Shown piece by piece: positions 6,914-13,863 of a stretch of DNA of 24,312 nt (within the stretch, counting starts at the first letter, position 1; each line of letters opens with the position of its first letter). Source of the stretch: Candidatus Woesebacteria bacterium RIFCSPHIGHO2_01_FULL_44_10. Lineage in GTDB: Bacteria > Patescibacteriota > Microgenomatia > UBA8517. The translations under genes were made by a program, and so were the position numbers. The DNA lies in contig MGGO01000023.1 in NCBI GenBank assembly GCA_001792465.1, forward strand, positions 8,609-32,920. Reading direction: 5' to 3'. The notes beneath the pieces were generated by a model. That model had not been told where the DNA came from. It saw only the letters and a program-made list of their open reading frames with translations, and ran no database searches.

Positions 6914-9526
6914 GTGGATATTGGTAAGGTACAACCTGTAGAAATTACTAAAGAACTCTCCAAATCTTACTTGGACTATGCCATGAGCGTCATTGTTGCT
7001 CGAGCTCTCCCAGACGTTCGTGACGGCCTCAAACCCGTTCACAGAAGAATTTTTTACGCCATGCACGCCATGGGTTTGCGGCCAACTTCCGCTTACACCA
7101 AATCGGCCAAGGTTGTCGGTGAAGTTTTAGGTAAATACCATCCCCACGGAGATATGGCCGTTTATGACGCCTTGGTTCGCCTGGCTCAGAACTTTTCTAT
7201 GCGCTATCCCTTAATCGATGGCCAGGGCAATTTTGGCAGCGTGGACGGGGACTCTGCTGCGGCAATGAGGTATACAGAAGTTAGGCTTGATAAAATCACC
7301 GAGTATTTGCTGGCCGACATTGAAAAAGAGACCGTCGATTTTGTCGATAACTTCGACGCCACTCTGGCCGAACCTATTTATTTACCCGCACTTTTACCTA
7401 ATTTACTTTTAATGGGCAGCGAGGGAATTGCGGTCGGAATGGCCACTAAAATTCCACCCCACAACTTGGGAGAGGTGATTGACGCTGTTGTCGCCACTAT
7501 TGATAAAGGCAAAGCCATCGGACAGCCAGAGCAAGAGAAAGAGACAGAATTTGTAATTAAAAAAATTAACTTGGTTGCCTCTGGTACGGACAAACAAATC
7601 GATATCGATAAAATTAAAACCACCAAGATCAGTTTTGAATCTGACATTAACGTTGATGAGTTGGTAACAATTATTCCCGGGCCCGATTTCCCAACCGGGG
7701 GAGTCATTTACGGAGCCGGGACCTTAAGGGACATTTATGCCTCTGGGCGAGGCAAGATTGTCGTTCGGGGCGTTGCCAAAATTGAGGAGGGGACAAAAGG
7801 CAAAAACCAAATAATTATCACCGAAATTCCATATCAAGTTAATAAAGCCCACCTGGTTGCTAAAATCGCAGATCTGGTTAAAGACAAAAAATTAGTCGGC
7901 ATTGCGGACCTTCGGGATGAGTCAGACAAAGACGGGATGCGGGTGGTCATTGATTTAAAAAGAGACGCCCGGCCCAAAAGTATTCTCAACAATCTTTATA
8001 AAAAAACCAAGCTGCAAAACAGTTTTCCGGCCAACTTTGTGGCCCTAATTGACGGTGTGCCACACCAGATAACCCTCAAGCAAATCTTGGTCGAATACGT
8101 CAAGCACCGCCAGCAAGTAATCACCCGAAGAACCATTTTTGATCTCACCGCCGCCAAAAGAAGAGCCCACATCCTGGAGGGCTTGAAAATTGCGCTTGAT
8201 AATCTTGACGCCGTCATCAAAACCATCCGGGCTTCCCGTACCCAGGAGGACGCTAAAGATAACTTAATGAAGAAGTTTGGTTTTACTGAAATTCAAGCCA
8301 CCGCAATCTTGGACATGCAGCTACGGCGGCTCGCCGCGCTGGAGCGGGAGAAAATCGAACAGGAATACGAGGAGATCAAAAAACTCATCGATCGCTTAAC
8401 CGCAATCTTAAAAGACCCCAAGAAAGTTTTGAAAGTGATCAAGGACGAACTGGCTGAGTTAAAAGAAAAGCACGCCGATGCCAGGGCAACCAAAATCTAC
8501 AAACAAAATTTGGGAGAGTTTTCGGAAGAAGACTTGATTGCCAAGGAAGATACTCTCATTACCGTCACTAAAACCGGCTACATTAAAAGAGTTCCCAGAG
8601 TCACATTCAGAAGTCAACGGCGCGGTGGCAAAGGGGTTTTAGGTATGACCACCAAAGAGGAGGATGAGATTGAACATCTGATTGGTGCCAGCACCCACGA
8701 CACAATTCTTTTCTTTACTGACACCGGCAAGGTTTTTGGCAATAAAGCTTGGGAGATTCCCGAGGCTTCACGCCAAGCCAAAGGAACGGCAATCGTTAAT
8801 ATCTTAAACCTCGATGCGGGGGAGGAAATCCGCTCGATTCTGCCCATTGATGGGGAAGAGGTTAAATACCTGATCATGGCCACTTCCGACGGGATCGTCA
8901 AAAAAACCTCGATCCGCGACTTTGAAAACTTAAGAGCCAATGGCCTCATTGCCATTAAATTAACCGGGAAGGACAAACTCGTTAACGTTCACCCGACTAA
9001 GGGCCAAGATCATATTTTGCTCATTACTCAAAGCGGCAAATCCATTAGGTTTCCGGAAGGCAACGTTCGGCCGATGGGCCGAGCGACTCAGGGAGTTAGG
9101 GGAATCAAACTAACTGATGGAGATAAAGTCATTGCCCTCGAGGTTTTCCCGGAAAAACTGAATGTGCCCAAAGACGGCCGTAAAAAGAGTTTCCGCGACA
9201 TTTTAACTATCTCCGAGCGGGGATTGGGCAAGAAAACCCGCGTTGAACTTTTCCCGGTTCAAAGAAGAGGGGGTAAAGGAGTCAAAGCAGCCGTGGTCAG
9301 TGCCAAAACGGGCAAACTAACTAGTGCCGTGATGGTAACAAACAAAATCGACCAGATCGTTATCACCAGCAAGCATGGTCAAATTATCAAATTGCCAACT
9401 AAAAATATCCCGAGATTAGGGCGCATTACCCAGGGTGTGATCCTCATGCGCTTTGCCAAAAAATCAGATTGCTGCACGGCCATCACCGCGCTGGAGAAAA
9501 GTGGGGAGGAAGAGCCTAGCCAATGA
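6914..9526 (+). CDS. gyrA: DNA gyrase subunit A
   Basis: An 870-residue GyrA that introduces negative supercoils together with GyrB. The N-terminal breakage-reunion domain begins with the SYLDYAMSVIVARALPDVRD motif; the catalytic tyrosine lies in AMRYTEVRL. A long coiled-coil region precedes the C-terminal beta-pinwheel (from about residue 520). The pinwheel has a canonical GyrA box QRRGGKG at 568-574, and a second exact copy at 783-789. In the quinolone-resistance region the sequence is HPHGDMAVYD, so the position equivalent to E. coli Ser83 is Met, while the Asp87 equivalent is kept. The start is GTG, chosen because TAGAAT lies five bases upstream. The last 11 bases overlap the convergent hydrolase gene. 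Confidence 0.97.
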   Translation: MDIGKVQPVEITKELSKSYLDYAMSVIVARALPDVRDGLKPVHRRIFYAMHAMGLRPTSAYTKSAKVVGEVLGKYHPHGDMAVYDALVRLAQNFSMRYPLIDGQGNFGSVDGDSAAAMRYTEVRLDKITEYLLADIEKETVDFVDNFDATLAEPIYLPALLPNLLLMGSEGIAVGMATKIPPHNLGEVIDAVVATIDKGKAIGQPEQEKETEFVIKKINLVASGTDKQIDIDKIKTTKISFESDINVDELVTIIPGPDFPTGGVIYGAGTLRDIYASGRGKIVVRGVAKIEEGTKGKNQIIITEIPYQVNKAHLVAKIADLVKDKKLVGIADLRDESDKDGMRVVIDLKRDARPKSILNNLYKKTKLQNSFPANFVALIDGVPHQITLKQILVEYVKHRQQVITRRTIFDLTAAKRRAHILEGLKIALDNLDAVIKTIRASRTQEDAKDNLMKKFGFTEIQATAILDMQLRRLAALEREKIEQEYEEIKKLIDRLTAILKDPKKVLKVIKDELAELKEKHADARATKIYKQNLGEFSEEDLIAKEDTLITVTKTGYIKRVPRVTFRSQRRGGKGVLGMTTKEEDEIEHLIGASTHDTILFFTDTGKVFGNKAWEIPEASRQAKGTAIVNILNLDAGEEIRSILPIDGEEVKYLIMATSDGIVKKTSIRDFENLRANGLIAIKLTGKDKLVNVHPTKGQDHILLITQSGKSIRFPEGNVRPMGRATQGVRGIKLTDGDKVIALEVFPEKLNVPKDGRKKSFRDILTISERGLGKKTRVELFPVQRRGGKGVKAAVVSAKTGKLTSAVMVTNKIDQIVITSKHGQIIKLPTKNIPRLGRITQGVILMRFAKKSDCCTAITALEKSGEEEPSQ

Positions 9527-10022
9527 ACTTCTGAAATTCATCAAAATAGGGATAGTTATGGTCAGAGGCGGGCATGCTTTTAACCGTTATTTTAGGATTA
9601 GTTTGTTGGATAGCGGCCTGGGTTACCTCAAAGCTCCCCAGAGGGTCCGCCTGGTTTTGTAAAACTAAAATTTTGTCAGCCGGTAGGAAAGTCATCGCCT
9701 TAGTATAGACTTCCTGATAATTTTTAAAGTTCCCCGAAGGAATTCCACAATAAATTACTTTCGTAATCTGTTTTGGAATTTGGGAAATAAGTAGCGAGGC
9801 AACTAAAGTTCCGATTGATTTGGCGATAATATTGGCGCTTCCCCCGGCCATAATCCCAATCAACATCTGGACTTTTTCCTCGGGTTTAAAAACTGCGTTA
9901 GAGTCATCCCAATGATCCCAGATAATAGGCCTTATCTCACCAGTCACTTGAAGCTTATTAGCCACCTCTTCGGCCCACTGGCGATTACTAGGCGAATAAC
10001 CGGGGAGGATAAATGTAATCAT
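9516..10022 (-). CDS. Small alpha/beta hydrolase-like protein
   Basis: A 168-residue protein resembling compact RBBP9/YdeN-type alpha/beta hydrolases. It opens with ITFILPGYSPS, has a nucleophile-elbow pattern AKSIGTLVAS (candidate Ser in GxSxG-like context, with Ala for the first Gly), a late acidic segment NQADPLGS and a terminal SDHNYPYFDEF providing the likely catalytic His. The substrate cannot be read from sequence. It is last in a three-gene minus-strand operon and overlaps its upstream neighbour by four bases (ATGA at 10019-10022). It also overlaps gyrA by 11 bases tail to tail, leaving no space for a terminator. Confidence 0.7.
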   Translation of the reverse strand: MITFILPGYSPSNRQWAEEVANKLQVTGEIRPIIWDHWDDSNAVFKPEEKVQMLIGIMAGGSANIIAKSIGTLVASLLISQIPKQITKVIYCGIPSGNFKNYQEVYTKAMTFLPADKILVLQNQADPLGSFEVTQAAIQQTNPKITVKSMPASDHNYPYFDEFQKFIG

Positions 10023-10294
10023 GCTGCAATGGCGTGGCGTCCGCCGGGATGAATTTCTTCAAGATCTTCGATACGATCACGATTTTCTGAGCTTCGATCG
10101 TTAACGATATCTAATGCTTCTTCAATATCTTCCATCTTTTTATAGAGTTTGGCCGTCTCCGCATAAAACTCGTCCTTAGTAGGCAAGTGACTAATGTCAG
10201 CTCTGGTAACAAGTCCTTTCTCTTCAATTTTTTCGTCAAGTGTAACTTCAACCAAGTCTTTAAAAGCTTTGAAATCCTCATTAGTTAATTTCAT
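10019..10294 (-). CDS. Small coiled-coil protein
   Basis: A 91-residue, strongly charged protein, mostly helical with heptad character (KLYKKMEDIEEALDIV, then NRDRIEDLEEI). Short coiled-coil proteins beginning with a LTNEDFKAFKDLV-type helix are frequent in CPR genomes and have no assigned role. A TTG at 10330 overlaps the stop of the AAA-OmpR gene (TTGA) and would add 12 residues, MTPGGFGGSIRD; the ATG at 10294 better fits the family start and has TTCAAT with an upstream TG seven bases before it. Placement between the ATPase-regulator and the hydrolase, with overlaps or near-overlaps at both ends, suggests a shared function. Confidence 0.6.
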   Translation of the reverse strand: MKLTNEDFKAFKDLVEVTLDEKIEEKGLVTRADISHLPTKDEFYAETAKLYKKMEDIEEALDIVNDRSSENRDRIEDLEEIHPGGRHAIAA

Positions 10295-10326
10295 ATCTCT
10301 AATTGAACCACCAAAACCCCCGGGTG

Positions 10327-11358
10327 TCAATTTGCTGTTTCCAACAAATAACCCTGCCCCTTAATTGCTCTTATTTTAAAAAGCTTCGCGATTTTTGACT
10401 TTACGCGAGAAATAAGCTTATAAATCGCCCACAAGGAGAATTCGTGTCCGGCCATCTCCGTTAAATCACCAAGCTTATCTACTGAAACAATCCTGTTTTT
10501 ATTCTCGTAAAGATAGGTAAAAATCTTTCTTTCCAGATTGGTCAGGGTGGGGTAGAGCTCATCAACTATTCTTGATTGGTAATCAACAAAATACTTGGCT
10601 AAGAGTTCTGATTTTATTCTTGGCTTTTCATCCAAAATCCCGAGCACCTTGAGATTTTCTGTTTTCTCTTGTAAAAGAAGCTTAGTAAAATAATCAAGCT
10701 GAAACTTAATTGCCGGATTGGCTAAAAACTTACTGATCGAATCTAGAGTTGCTTGCTTCTCATCGATATCTTTACAAATATATTTAATCAGTCTGGGATT
10801 ACCACCTGAAAGGGCGTATATCTTGTTGTAATTCCTTTCATTAATCCGCCAACCATAAAATTTTGAATTGATTTCGATCATCCTGATGGTTTCCTTTAGG
10901 TTAAAGGGTTGAATATAAAATCTTTCAGAAAAAAACTGAGTTGAGTAACCAAAATAGTCTTCGGGTTCGGCAAGAGCAGTATGGTTAACAATCAACAAAA
11001 ATGTTAGTTTTTCGGGAAAAGGGTGCCGGAGGCTATTCAATGTTTCTAAAACTTCCCGTTTATTTTCCAAGTTTTCAAAAAGCCTAACAACAATAATTTT
11101 TTTACCCGACACGTTGACCATCTCGCCAACGAAATCTACTAATTTTTTTGACTCTAACTCTGGGTCGTAATAATAGATTTTCGGGAAGAGGCCATCTTTC
11201 TTGGAAAAATTAAGAAATAAATTTAAAAATGTTTTCCCGCCACCACCACGCATCGCCGAAATTAATACATTCTGCCCCCGGGCCAATTTAGCAACCACTC
11301 TCTCATAAAGCCCGTCAAAATAATCTTTAGGCAAGTAATGATAATAACCTTTTCTCAT
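10327..11358 (-). CDS. AAA-type ATPase fused to an OmpR/PhoB-type winged helix
   Basis: A 343-residue protein. Residues about 20-200 form a P-loop ATPase: Walker A MRGGGGKTFL (about 35-44), a hydrophobic strand ending LTFLLIVNH as candidate Walker B/sensor region, and LSGGNPRLIKYI typical of Orc1/STAND-like AAA proteins. Residues about 270-340 form a winged helix of the OmpR/PhoB type: LTNLERKIFTYLYENKNRIV, then a recognition-helix region ending RVKSKIAKLF and the IRAIKGQGYLLE hairpin. No receiver domain is present, so ATP binding, not phosphorylation, probably controls DNA binding. It heads a three-gene operon, and a four-unit 11-base repeat array starts at its ATG, suggesting autoregulation. 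Confidence 0.8.
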   Translation of the reverse strand: MRKGYYHYLPKDYFDGLYERVVAKLARGQNVLISAMRGGGGKTFLNLFLNFSKKDGLFPKIYYYDPELESKKLVDFVGEMVNVSGKKIIVVRLFENLENKREVLETLNSLRHPFPEKLTFLLIVNHTALAEPEDYFGYSTQFFSERFYIQPFNLKETIRMIEINSKFYGWRINERNYNKIYALSGGNPRLIKYICKDIDEKQATLDSISKFLANPAIKFQLDYFTKLLLQEKTENLKVLGILDEKPRIKSELLAKYFVDYQSRIVDELYPTLTNLERKIFTYLYENKNRIVSVDKLGDLTEMAGHEFSLWAIYKLISRVKSKIAKLFKIRAIKGQGYLLETAN

Positions 11359-11401
11359 GTCAAAAATAAGTCAAAGATATTTCAGAGTTATGTCAAGAAG
11401 T
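11358..11401. promoter_or_regulatory. Four tandem 11-base direct repeats, Pho-box-like operator
   Basis: Units read TGTCAAAAATA (11358-11368), AGTCAAAGATA (11369-11379), TTTCAGAGTTA (11380-11390) and TGTCAAGAAGT (11391-11401). TCA recurs at the same position in all four units and GTCAA in three. The 11-base period is that of sites bound head to tail by PhoB-family winged helices. The array touches the start codon of the AAA-OmpR gene on one side and ends 16 bases before a TATAAA on the other. Confidence 0.6.
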
Positions 11402-11417
11402 AGCTTTGAATTAAGTG

Positions 11418-11443
11418 TATAAAGTTTTATCAAAGGAGGTGAA
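11418..11443 (+). promoter_or_regulatory. -10 element and strong Shine-Dalgarno of the HD operon
   Basis: TATAAA at 11418-11423 has no good -35; the repeat array occupies that side, as expected for an activator-dependent promoter. AAAGGAGGTGAAG (11432-11444) is a near-perfect Shine-Dalgarno ahead of the ATG at 11446, unlike the leaderless starts of most neighbours. Confidence 0.6.
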
Positions 11444-11445
11444 GA

Positions 11446-11601
11446 ATGTCAAATTTAGAGAATCTAGGAGAAAGACTACACACGGCAATTATGAACCCGC
11501 AGCAAAGATATTTAGTTCACTTCCAAGACCAGTTGAGAGACAAACGGGGCCGGAAGCTAGTAATAAGAGCAGAAAATGAGAGGCCAAGAAACGCTTGTTA
11601 A
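11446..11601 (+). CDS. Small basic protein upstream of HD hydrolase
   Basis: A 51-residue frame starting MSNLENLGERLHTAIM and ending NERPRNAC. It is supported mainly by its start: a near-consensus Shine-Dalgarno (AAAGGAGGTGA) lies directly before ATG 11446. The centre is basic (QLRDKRGRKLVIRA). I recognise no family. Its last 26 bases overlap the HD gene in another frame, so it may be a leader peptide coupling translation of the hydrolase, or a partner protein. It would be the first gene expressed from the promoter beside the 11-base repeat array. Confidence 0.55.
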   Translation: MSNLENLGERLHTAIMNPQQRYLVHFQDQLRDKRGRKLVIRAENERPRNAC

Positions 11602-12169
11602 CATTGAGATACTTTGGGAAGCGCTTAAACCACAGCGCGGAACAAGCCATGGGCCAGAACATTCAAAAATGGTATCAGATTACGCATTACAACTTCATCA
11701 AATTCATGGAGGTGACCTTGAAGTAATCAAGGCTGCAGCGATTCTCCACGACGCCGGCCGCGAAGATACAAATCTCCATGGCGCTGAAAGCATTGGTCTC
11801 TCTGTTCAAAAGGCTAAAGAAATTATGACAGAAGCTCATTGGCCCGAAAACTTTATCGATCTAGTAGTCCAAGCTATACAAGAGCACGATCAACCAGATC
11901 ATTCTCCAACATCTATAGAGGGTAAAATTCTTAAAGACGCTGATTTTCTTGCTGGCTTTGGAGCAATCGGGATTATGAGAACATTTATGTGGACAGGGGA
12001 GAGCGGAAGGTCGGTAGACGAAGCGCTGCACAGACTTAGAGTAACAATGGTCCAGAGAATTAACGGTTTAGAATTTACTGAAAGTAAGATATTAGGTCAG
12101 AGGCTTTATATAGAACAAGTTGCGCCCTTTCTTGAAGCTATTGATCATCCACCCCCACTCTTTCCATGA
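11576..12169 (+). CDS. HD domain phosphohydrolase
   Basis: A 197-residue protein with a complete HD-domain metal site: H29 in SHGPEHSKMV, the H58-D59 doublet in ILHDAGRED, H104/H109 in QEHDQPDHS and D121 in LKDADFLAGFG. Such proteins hydrolyse phosphoester bonds in nucleotides or signalling nucleotides; the substrate here cannot be told. It follows the small Shine-Dalgarno-led gene with a 26-base overlap and has only a weak ribosome site of its own, so translation is likely coupled. It is divergent from the AAA-OmpR operon with the repeat array between them. The tail overlaps the convergent recombinase gene by 25 bases. Confidence 0.82.
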   Translation: MRGQETLVNIEILWEALKPQRGTSHGPEHSKMVSDYALQLHQIHGGDLEVIKAAAILHDAGREDTNLHGAESIGLSVQKAKEIMTEAHWPENFIDLVVQAIQEHDQPDHSPTSIEGKILKDADFLAGFGAIGIMRTFMWTGESGRSVDEALHRLRVTMVQRINGLEFTESKILGQRLYIEQVAPFLEAIDHPPPLFP

Positions 12170-13098
12170 AACCGTTCGTGCATTTCGCGAAGTTGGCGAT
12201 CGGTGACGTGGGTATAGACCTGAGTTGTGGAAACATTCTTGTGGCCAAGCATTTCCTGAACGCTTCTCAAATCCGCCCCCGCCATAAGTAGATCAGTCGC
12301 GAAGGAATGTCTTATGACATGTGGCGTAACTTCAACCGGTAATTTCATTTTATGGCTGTATTTTTTAACTAGACGCTGAATCGAGCGGGGAGTAAGGCGC
12401 ATAGACTCATCAGGGGTTGTGGGTTCGACTTTGCCTTTATGCCGAACAAAAAGGGGTTTGAAGTGATCATCCCGGGCTTTCAAATATTTATCGATCCACT
12501 CAGCGGCGCGGCGGGAAAGAAAAACGACCCGGGCTTTTCCCCCCTTACCAACTATTCCAAATTCTCTTCGTTCCAAATCTACTTTGTCTCGATCTAGCTT
12601 TGCCAGTTCACTGACACGAAGGCCGGTGGAAAACAAAACTTCCAAAATAGCTTTGTCCCTTTTGCCTGTAATTTTAGTTATCGATGGGGCATTGAGCAGC
12701 CTGTCAACTTGTTCGCCATTTAAAAATTTCACCTGTCTTTCGGCATTTTTCGGTAAATCAATTTTATCTGGCGCCATGACTTTGTAGTCGTTTTTAATAA
12801 GCCACTTCAAAAAAGAGCGGATGGCAATAGCGTGATAGCCCTGAGTTTTCCTGGCCATTGTCGCATCTTTTCCAACCGGTAGGCGAGACAAGTACACCCG
12901 GTAGCGTCTGATGACCTCCTGATTAATATCCACCAAATTCCTGCGGATGTCTGATTTTTTCATCCAGTCAACAAAGCGGATTAAATAGTGATTGTAGTTT
13001 CTGATGGTGAGGGGAGAGGAACCCCGTTCAACTTCCATGTACTCCAGAAATTCTCCAACTTTTTTCCTAATTTCCGAAGGGCTGTCTTGGGCAGACAT
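12145..13098 (-). CDS. xerD: Tyrosine recombinase, XerC/XerD type
   Basis: A 317-residue site-specific recombinase. The N-terminal SAM-like core-binding domain (about 10-95) is followed by the catalytic domain with all six residues expected: R161 (STGLRVSELA), K188 (GKGGKAR), H260 and R263 (HVIRHSFATD), H286 (LGHKNVSTTQ) and the nucleophile Y295 (VYTHV). Its length matches Xer proteins, which resolve chromosome dimers at dif; phage or element integrases are usually longer. An ATG at 13140 would add 14 residues, but a TTGACT/17/TAAACT promoter lies between the two, so the start is placed at 13098. C versus D type cannot be decided from sequence, so the symbol is tentative. Confidence 0.85.
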   Translation of the reverse strand: MSAQDSPSEIRKKVGEFLEYMEVERGSSPLTIRNYNHYLIRFVDWMKKSDIRRNLVDINQEVIRRYRVYLSRLPVGKDATMARKTQGYHAIAIRSFLKWLIKNDYKVMAPDKIDLPKNAERQVKFLNGEQVDRLLNAPSITKITGKRDKAILEVLFSTGLRVSELAKLDRDKVDLERREFGIVGKGGKARVVFLSRRAAEWIDKYLKARDDHFKPLFVRHKGKVEPTTPDESMRLTPRSIQRLVKKYSHKMKLPVEVTPHVIRHSFATDLLMAGADLRSVQEMLGHKNVSTTQVYTHVTDRQLREMHERFHGKSGGG

Positions 13099-13108
13099 GA
13101 TTAATAAA

Positions 13109-13138
13109 AGTTTACTCCGACGTAACGTCAGAGTCAAC
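13109..13138 (-). promoter_or_regulatory. Recombinase promoter containing a near-perfect palindrome
   Basis: On the minus strand TTGACT (13137-13132), 17-base spacer and TAAACT (13114-13109) form a standard promoter ten bases before ATG 13098. A 29-base near-palindrome, 13110-13138, is centred on 13124 in the spacer; its core is ACTCCGACGTAACGTCAGAG plus T, with only two mismatched pairs in 14. This is the classic position for a repressor site; a recombinase core site is the alternative. Confidence 0.6.
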
Positions 13139-13191
13139 ATTGTGCGACCTACTTCTAATTTTAAATTGAAAAAATGGTTGTTTGGAAAAAT

Positions 13192-13291
13192 GAAATTAGT
13201 AATGGAAATTAGAAATTAGCAAATGGTATTAAAGCAAATTTCCACTTTCAACTTTCTATTACCATTTTCCAATCTCTAAACATCTAATTTC
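13192..13291. repeat. Imperfect inverted repeat built of AAATTAG-like heptads
   Basis: The left arm (13192-13234) and right arm (13252-13291) are partly complementary; both outer ends read GAAATTAG on opposite strands and both inner parts contain AATGGTA. The left arm contains AAATTAG three times, twice in direct succession. It resembles low-complexity heptad arrays scattered in some CPR genomes and could fold as a long hairpin. Confidence 0.5.
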
Positions 13292-13379
13292 TATATTGTC
13301 AACAGAATATAGAACTAGATTAATTTTTTCTGGCTTTGCCAAATGCGTTTTAAGGCCTTTATTTTATTCAAAATATATT

Positions 13380-13476
13380 ATCTGTCGTCTTTTCGGCCAT
13401 ATTTACAGCCGGGGGAGGGGGAGTGGTAAAACGGGGTAGCCGCCAGGGTAAAAATGTCGGGCCGGACAGATTTTTT
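13380..13476 (+). ncRNA. Candidate structured small RNA with G-rich loop and terminal T-run
   Basis: The strand pairs in nested fashion: ATCTGTC (13380-13386) with GACAGAT (13465-13471), CGGCC (13394-13398) with GGCCG (13460-13464), and ATATTTAC (13399-13406) with GTAAAAAT (13448-13455, one mismatch). The bulges are 7 and 4 bases, and the 41-base loop has runs GGGGG, GGGGG, GGGG and GGG. Six Ts (13471-13476) follow the stem, as in an intrinsic terminator. No upstream gene on this strand needs terminating, so an independent RNA is plausible. No known RNA family is recognised. Confidence 0.35.
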
Positions 13477-13542
13477 ATAGACGAAAATAAATTAGAGAAA
13501 TAAGCCATAAAAATTGTTTACAAAAAGAAAATAAAAGAATAT

Positions 13543-13791
13543 TTAATAGAGATTTGATTTGAAAGAGCGCTCCACTCTGGTCATTCCAGGATTAGTCGCA
13601 AAAGTTACATTGTACGACTATACATACAAAGCTCTACAGTATCTGCCTATACATCTACCGCTCTCCCGGTGAAGTGATATGCCTTTTGTTTGTTCGTATA
13701 CATAAATCATGCCTGGAGTTGGAGTGTACTGCCCCTCATTGAGGCTAGGAACTGTATCAAAGTATTCCCAGCAAAGCTGGGCAGGCCAAAA
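13543..13791 (-). pseudogene. Possible decayed gene fragment with one in-frame TAG
   Basis: On the minus strand a frame is open for 57 codons from 13791, is interrupted by TAG at 13620-13618, and continues 24 codons to TAA at 13545-13543. The translation reads as ordinary protein (for example EGQYTPTPGMIYVYEQTKG, and after the TAG, SYNVTFATNPGMTRVE). There is no good start; an ATG at 13710 would leave only 30 codons. It may be chance, and no family is recognised. Confidence 0.2.
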
Positions 13792-13830
13792 CTAGTTTCG
13801 GGTTTTCTCCGGCAGGGTGTCTGTGTCGCT

Positions 13831-13863
13831 TTTCGTGAAAACCCTATAATTATTTCGTGAAAA
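13831..13863. promoter_or_regulatory. Two TTTCGTGAAAA sites 22 bases apart flanking TATAAT
   Basis: TTTCGTGAAAA occurs at 13831-13841 and again at 13853-13863, an exact two-turn spacing. Each copy is nearly palindromic (TTTC-GT-GAAA). TATAAT at 13845-13850 lies between them on the plus strand. This looks like a paired operator around a -10 element, but no gene clearly starts downstream on the plus strand. Confidence 0.4.

Noticed and set aside
7378..7707. 109-codon minus-strand frame inside gyrA
   Set aside because: It is antisense to conserved GyrA sequence and shows no independent start signal.
13110..13138. Chromosomal dif site
   Set aside because: The arms do not resemble the conserved dif half-sites (TTATGTTAA-type arm), and the element coincides with a promoter; a regulatory site is simpler.
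13618..13703. CRISPR-like repeats (TATACAT copies)
   Set aside because: There are only two or three short copies with uneven spacing and no spacer-sized units.
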